The notes under the pieces were generated by a model. The model was given only the letters and a program-made list of their open reading frames with translations, was not told the DNA's origin and made no database searches. A DNA stretch of 55,743 nt. It comes from Betaproteobacteria bacterium (lineage in GTDB: Bacteria > Pseudomonadota > Gammaproteobacteria > Burkholderiales > SG8-41). The translations under genes and the position numbers were made by a program. Shown here piece by piece: positions 52,701 through 55,743 of the stretch. Each line of letters opens with the position of its first letter. The first letter of the stretch is position 1. The DNA lies in contig JAQGNH010000454.1 in the NCBI GenBank assembly GCA_028291945.1, positions 1 through 55,743 on the forward strand, read 5' to 3'.

Positions 52701-52928
52701 TGCCGCGACCTCATGGACGAACCCTTGTGCGATGAGTGTTTCGATCGCTTCCAGCAGGTGGGCCATAGTCATGGCTAACGCCGCCTGAAGCTCGTTTAGA
52801 CGTTTTTTGCCGTCGATACACTGGAGAACAATGCCGTTCTCGCGCGAAAGCTTGCCCGACTTGTTTCTGACCTCGGCGAGGCCCTTCGCGGTCCTGGAGC
52901 AGATTGTGTTGGGGGCTATCGAAGCCAT
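49764..52928 (-). CDS. AsmA-like protein with a long cytoplasmic charged octad-repeat domain
   Basis: A 1054-residue protein. Residues 10-75 resemble a small winged-helix-like N-terminal domain seen in betaproteobacteria (SRTAKGLAEVRNKSGKLSREN, then IDGKKRLNELQ). Residues 130-392 are about 33 copies of an 8-residue Glu/Arg/Lys/Ala repeat (EAKKRAEA, later AERKAREE). Residues 400-665 are low-complexity and acidic to polar. One membrane helix lies at about 669-690 (VLATLGVLLVAAPVLGALCL). The periplasmic C-terminus of about 360 residues is AsmA-like (IPLNGYIPDAQQALSERF, LPSPRVVLEGVTVGNG, GSLEGTLKASWNGPVVV, ISGV). AsmA-type proteins are implicated in envelope lipid transport. This domain combination is unusual. 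Confidence 0.8.
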   Translation of the reverse strand: MASIAPNTICSRTAKGLAEVRNKSGKLSRENGIVLQCIDGKKRLNELQAALAMTMAHLLEAIETLIAQGFVHEVAAVRQTEVASVRQTVAKNAPEDDDLDFSSPEAIAEFNRQTEIDARGRGDNKKQDTEAKKRAVAEAKQRAEAEAKKRAEAEVKKRAEVEAKQRVEAEAKKRAAAEEKQRAEAEARKRAEAEASKRAEAEAKQRADDEAKKRAEAERQAREEAERKAREEAERKAREEAERKAREEAERKAREEAERKAREEAERKAREEAERRAREEAERREREEAERKAREEAERREREEALRREREEALRREREEAARREREEAERRAREEAELREREEALHRERQEAARREREDAERRAREEAELRQREEALRREREELQEREQATASTALESQSQPDTQAPAPVPAEPSAAHDEPYTDEVRVDTNATAETQESGEAAPDQSAVDLVRKLKAKVKAERHARVHAERWSTQAPSADPGLNSGGQSSEGMFPDRSHPTAESSQASTGWPGPAEQAQSSNFAQETDASGHAADAASALERAMLDAAAQNSAGTYEEPTRQLPETHSESPAQDVGDPPPREFRAMDEAAIPIADDVGPLHQRVNGGRAAHDVAAEAASARQHDQSRVFGTHAAGDRLHDVNEDARRASRVLQKKRRARVLATLGVLLVAAPVLGALCLQFIPLNGYIPDAQQALSERFKQPTKITTLRYVLLPSPRVVLEGVTVGNGIHVDRIEAPALPYDLSAVPRAFDVVSAHGVTIDAETLGTIPYWTAAPSGTSMRVHRVKLEEVKLNAADSELTALKGEATFKPDGTLHQAFLGSEKLRLDVAPVTNGLRLVLTARDSRIPFGPGVKFNEFTISGVAEEQRFTSTELSGRIAGGSLEGTLKASWNGPVVVNGEFKVQKLRLEELVPLVASDIAVNGVLTASGRFALQSPTADGLMMKPRVEASFSLARGELTNLDLVRATQSSGSSSFGGGRTSFEEAKGTLKIADGQYDYRLQLSSGPLNANGAFAVNPAGQLSGRITTELAARSAEVTRTALKVVGTFKEPQLAH
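51735..52547 (-). repeat. 24-bp tandem repeats encoding the E/R/K octads
   Basis: The DNA counterpart of residues 128-398: about 33 degenerate 24-bp units, the cleanest being seven near-identical AERKAREE units around residues 225-280. Direct repeats of this size can expand or contract by slippage. The opposite strand gives a long repetitive open frame that is only a shadow. Confidence 0.85.
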
Positions 52929-53005
52929 ACCAGGGTGCGGCGTTGCAAGGCCGCATTCATTGTCGTTAAACTGCAGACAGCCCCGGTAAACTGAGCCGCG
53001 TCCCG

Positions 53006-53965
53006 ATGAACAGTGCTACGAGCAGACGCAACGAATACGATGTTACCGATCGCGTCAACACCACGGACCCGCTCGCTGTTTCCGCTGAGGTTAGCCGGAT
53101 TTATCAGGATCTTTACCAACGCGACAAGCCCGGGAACATGGTGCAGGCGTTTCAGGATCTCACGCGTCTGTACCGAGGCGAGGATGCCAACTATTACGCC
53201 TGCGACACCTCGTATCACGATATCCAGCATGTTCTCGACGTGACGCTCGCGATGGCGCGGCTGACGGACGGTTGCGTGCGCGCGACCAATGGCAGCGTCG
53301 TAGACGAGCGGCTGTTCCGCTTCGGCATAATCAGCGCGCTTCATCATGATTGTGGCTACATCAGGCATCGCAAGGACACGCGTCATAACAATGGCGCAGA
53401 GTACACGAAGACTCACGTTTCCCGGGGTGGCAAATTCCTCGAAGAGTATCTCGCTACCATCGGGATGGCCGATCTGGCGCCTGCGGCAGCCGGGACGCTG
53501 CACTTCACCGGCTACGAGATTCCGATCGACCGCATCCGCGTCGACCCGCCATTTCGCCTGATCGGCAATCTGCTGGGCAGCGCCGACATGCTTGCTCAGA
53601 TGGCGGACCGCTGCTACCTCGAGAAGTGCTACGACCGGCTTTATCCCGAGTTCGTGTACGGAGGGCTCGCGCGCGAGAGGCGTCCAGACGGCACCGAGCA
53701 AGTCAACTTCGGCTCCGCGGCGGATCTGATCTACAAAACGCCTCAGTTTTATCTAAGTGCTCAAAAGCGGCTGCAGGTCGAGCTGGGCAATTATGGGAAC
53801 TATGGGGAAAAGCACTTCGGCGGCGAGAACCTGTACATTTCCGAGCTCGAAAAGAATATCGAACACGCGCGCAACCTTGGGCAGCGCGAGGACCTATCGA
53901 TGCTGCGCCGCCGCCCACCCGAGACTCTGGTGAGTGAGCAGCCGGAAGACGCCTTGCTGATCTAG
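53006..53965 (+). CDS. HD-domain phosphohydrolase with a PDE-like signature
   Basis: A 319-residue cytosolic protein. The metal-binding HD pattern starts with SYHDIQHVLDVTLAM (His71, His75, Asp78) and continues with ALHHDCGYIRH (His114-Asp115) and GSADMLAQMADRCYLEKCYDRLY (Asp near residue 195). The first block matches the Y-H-x-x-x-H-x-x-D-V pattern of 3-prime,5-prime cyclic nucleotide phosphodiesterases of the eukaryotic PDE type, which is uncommon in bacteria. The substrate could be a cyclic nucleotide or another phosphoester. There is no receiver or membrane domain. It diverges from the AsmA-like gene over 77 nt and converges on the oxidoreductase gene at 54103. Confidence 0.8.
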   Translation: MNSATSRRNEYDVTDRVNTTDPLAVSAEVSRIYQDLYQRDKPGNMVQAFQDLTRLYRGEDANYYACDTSYHDIQHVLDVTLAMARLTDGCVRATNGSVVDERLFRFGIISALHHDCGYIRHRKDTRHNNGAEYTKTHVSRGGKFLEEYLATIGMADLAPAAAGTLHFTGYEIPIDRIRVDPPFRLIGNLLGSADMLAQMADRCYLEKCYDRLYPEFVYGGLARERRPDGTEQVNFGSAADLIYKTPQFYLSAQKRLQVELGNYGNYGEKHFGGENLYISELEKNIEHARNLGQREDLSMLRRRPPETLVSEQPEDALLI

Positions 53966-54102
53966 CCACACGAATCGCAAGGTGCGGGTTGTGTGCCGTA
54001 CGCCACGAACGTCACTCACTAATGCGCGATCTACACAATCCGCCTTAGCATCCACTCCATCCGAAAATCGGTGGTTGCTTGCCGCTCGACACGACTCCTG
54101 GC

Positions 54103-55089
54103 CTACGGAACCAGAAGAATCTTTCCAACGTGCGCCGCGCTTTCCATCAACGCATGCGCCTGGGAAGCTTCGGCGAGCGCGAAAGTGCGACTGATGACGA
54201 CCTTGATTCGGCCGCTTTCGATGTGCGGCCAAACCTGCGACTCGAGCTCATTTGCAATGCGCGCCTTGAACGAGGGTGGCCTGGTGCGCAGTGTGGAGCC
54301 GGTATAGGTGAGCCGTTTGAGCATGATCGGCATCAGATTGACTTCCACTTTGGACCCGAGGGCGAACGCGAGCTGAATGATCCGCGCGTCGTGACTCGCG
54401 GCTTTGAAGTTCTTCTCGATATTAGGACCTCCGACGATATCAAGAATGACGTTCGCGCCGCCTTCCTGCCGGACGATCTCTACAAAGTCCTCACTACGGT
54501 AGTCGACCACGCGATCGGCCCCCAGCTCGCGGCACACTCGACAGCGTTCTTCGGGGCTGTCAGTGGCGATCACCTTCGCGCCGAAAGCCTTGCCCAGTTG
54601 TATGGCCGTCGTGCCAATTCCGCCTGCGCCGCCGTGAACGAGGAATGTTTCACCTGCCTTGAGTTGTGCACCAATGAAGACGTTGCTCCAGACGGTGAAA
54701 AACGTTTCAGGCAAACCGGCAGCGTCTCGAAGATGCACGTCCCTTGGGATGGGCAGGCACAGCTGCGCCTCGGCGACGCAGTATTGCGCATAGCCACCGC
54801 CATTCGTGAGCGCCGTCACCTTATCCCCAATAGCCCAGCGGCTGACGCCGTCGCCGATCGCCACGATTTCACCGGAAACTTCCAGTCCCGGCAGATCTGA
54901 GGCTCCCGCTGGGGCCGGATACAAGCCTTTTCGCTGCATGATGTCCGGCCCGTTTACACCCGCAGCGGCCACTCTGATCAGCACCTCACCTCGTTTGGGC
55001 CGCGGCACGGGGCGCTCAGTCAGCTTCAGGACCTCAGGGCCGCCTGGTGCGGAGATTTCGACGGCCTTCATCGTTGCGGGTAGGTTCAT
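54103..55089 (-). CDS. NAD(P)H-quinone oxidoreductase, PIG3-type (zinc-free MDR)
   Basis: A 328-residue medium-chain reductase without the catalytic zinc ligands. The PIG3-type signature AAGVNGPDIMQRKGLYPAPAG is at about 42-62, GLEVSGEI at 68-75, and the NADPH-binding loop HGGAGGIGTTAIQLGKAFGA around 155-175. The C-terminal helix SHALMES-like segment (AHALMESAAHVGKILL) is family-typical. It probably reduces quinones or reactive carbonyls with NADPH in the cytosol. It stands alone, transcribed toward the HD gene; the 137-nt gap between their 3-prime ends shows no terminator I can defend. It diverges from the Ldh_2 gene over 212 nt. Confidence 0.9.
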   Translation of the reverse strand: MNLPATMKAVEISAPGGPEVLKLTERPVPRPKRGEVLIRVAAAGVNGPDIMQRKGLYPAPAGASDLPGLEVSGEIVAIGDGVSRWAIGDKVTALTNGGGYAQYCVAEAQLCLPIPRDVHLRDAAGLPETFFTVWSNVFIGAQLKAGETFLVHGGAGGIGTTAIQLGKAFGAKVIATDSPEERCRVCRELGADRVVDYRSEDFVEIVRQEGGANVILDIVGGPNIEKNFKAASHDARIIQLAFALGSKVEVNLMPIMLKRLTYTGSTLRTRPPSFKARIANELESQVWPHIESGRIKVVISRTFALAEASQAHALMESAAHVGKILLVP

Positions 55090-55301
55090 CTTGTTCGTTC
55101 CATGATCGAGCCGTGGAATGGAAAGGGCAGCTAACGCTGATGGACTACTGTTTGTGCCCCGCAGGACTCCGCAAGGGCGACAGCCGCTGACGGTAGCACG
55201 GGAAAATCAGAGCGGCGAGCAAGCTTCTGATTATAGTCGCAGCGCACGAACCATGAGAAACTGACCGTCCTCTTGCACAAGCTTCTCGTCTACGACATCT
55301 C

Positions 55302-55743
55302 ATGCCTATCGCCCCGCGCGTCGACGCTCTCGGCCTCATCGAATTTGCAACCGCCGTGTACGCAAAGCAGGGCATGCCCGAGCCCGATGCACGTCTCGTC
55401 GCAGACACGCTCGTGCAGTCCGATCTCTGGGGGCATCAGTCTCACGGCGTGTTGCGTCTGGGCTGGTATCTGGACCGCCTCCGCAATGGCGTAATGAAAG
55501 CCGTCACAAAGGCGGAATTCATCGTAGACGCGGGCGCGATTGCATTGATCGACGGGCACGACGGGGTCGGACACGTGGTGACGATGCTTGCAACCAGAGA
55601 AGCGATCAAGCGTGCAAAGGCGCACGGCGTGGGCGCTGTCGGCGTGCGCTACTCCAACCACTTCGGCACCTGCATGTACTACACGCTTACGGGTGCACGC
55701 GAAGGCTGCGTCATGATGCTCACCACCAATGGTGGGCCGGCGA
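55302..55743 (+). CDS. Malate/L-lactate/ureidoglycolate dehydrogenase family (Ldh_2), N-terminal fragment
   Basis: The window ends inside this gene; 147 codons are present. ATG 55302 leads into MPIAPRVDALGLIEFA. The Ldh_2 fold is recognised by QSDLWGHQSHGVLRLGWYLDRL (the SHGV-R motif with catalytic His) and VRYSNHFGTCMYYT. These NAD(P)-dependent enzymes reduce 2-ketoacids or oxidise malate, sulfolactate, ureidoglycolate or related 2-hydroxyacids. The exact substrate cannot be told from the fragment. A Bug receptor and an LhgO-like oxidase elsewhere in the window would fit organic-acid use, though the genes are not linked. Confidence 0.88.
   Translation, partial: MPIAPRVDALGLIEFATAVYAKQGMPEPDARLVADTLVQSDLWGHQSHGVLRLGWYLDRLRNGVMKAVTKAEFIVDAGAIALIDGHDGVGHVVTMLATREAIKRAKAHGVGAVGVRYSNHFGTCMYYTLTGAREGCVMMLTTNGGPA

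Overview
The window is about 55.7 kb of GC-rich bacterial chromosome, almost fully coding, with many GTG/TTG starts and many 4-nt start/stop overlaps. Several features point to a betaproteobacterium, probably Burkholderiales or a close uncultured relative: two Bug/TctC-type solute receptors, TctD/TctE-like two-component pairs, a NodT-type outer-membrane lipoprotein, and small proteins of betaproteobacterial type. No rRNA, tRNA, CRISPR array, phage, integrase or insertion sequence was seen. This assignment is inferred from protein types, not from a marker gene.

Layout. 1-1273: tail of one Bug receptor and a second one whose start is invaded by a short inverted repeat. 1390-3252: hypothetical proteins around a CRP-like palindrome. 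3550-6358: GNAT acetyltransferase, NAD malic enzyme and a stand-alone SufU scaffold. 6549-8571: an Hpt / REC-GGDEF / lipoprotein signalling operon. 8649-17441: first heavy-metal-type RND efflux operon (adaptor, pump, NodT channel), divergent from an OmpR-type regulator and its kinase. 17679-21587: orphan PhnD-like binding protein and two periplasmic beta-propeller proteins, one carrying a c-type haem motif. 21795-24555: lone lptG and a GT39-like glycosyltransferase. 24568-32373: second heavy-metal-type RND operon with its own divergent regulator/kinase pair. 32476-34411: third regulator/kinase pair. 34542-42932: DUF5329 protein, a complete seven-gene L-Ara4N lipid A operon (arnT, arnE-like, arnB, arnC, split arnA, arnD) and an outer-membrane protein. 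43077-55743: SrkA kinase, hydrolase, FAD oxidase, DUF3025 protein, membrane diguanylate cyclase, heat-shock protease HtpX, a very long AsmA-like protein with a cytoplasmic charged octad-repeat domain, a PDE-like HD protein, a quinone oxidoreductase and the start of an Ldh_2 dehydrogenase.

How it fits together. The central 35 kb is dominated by envelope defence and remodelling: two metal-type efflux pumps, each facing its own two-component system, a PmrA/QseB-like system next to the polymyxin-resistance arn operon, an LPS-export permease, two ArnT-like glycosyltransferases, HtpX and SrkA. Candidate control sites were found: perfect direct repeats with an 11-bp period beside the second efflux regulator and upstream of arnT (the geometry used by OmpR-family regulators), a good sigma-32 promoter before htpX, and two strong intrinsic terminators. 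The most unusual products are the 33-octad AsmA-like protein and the haem-containing propeller protein. I found no system that I can call clearly new; the strongest leads are listed as findings.
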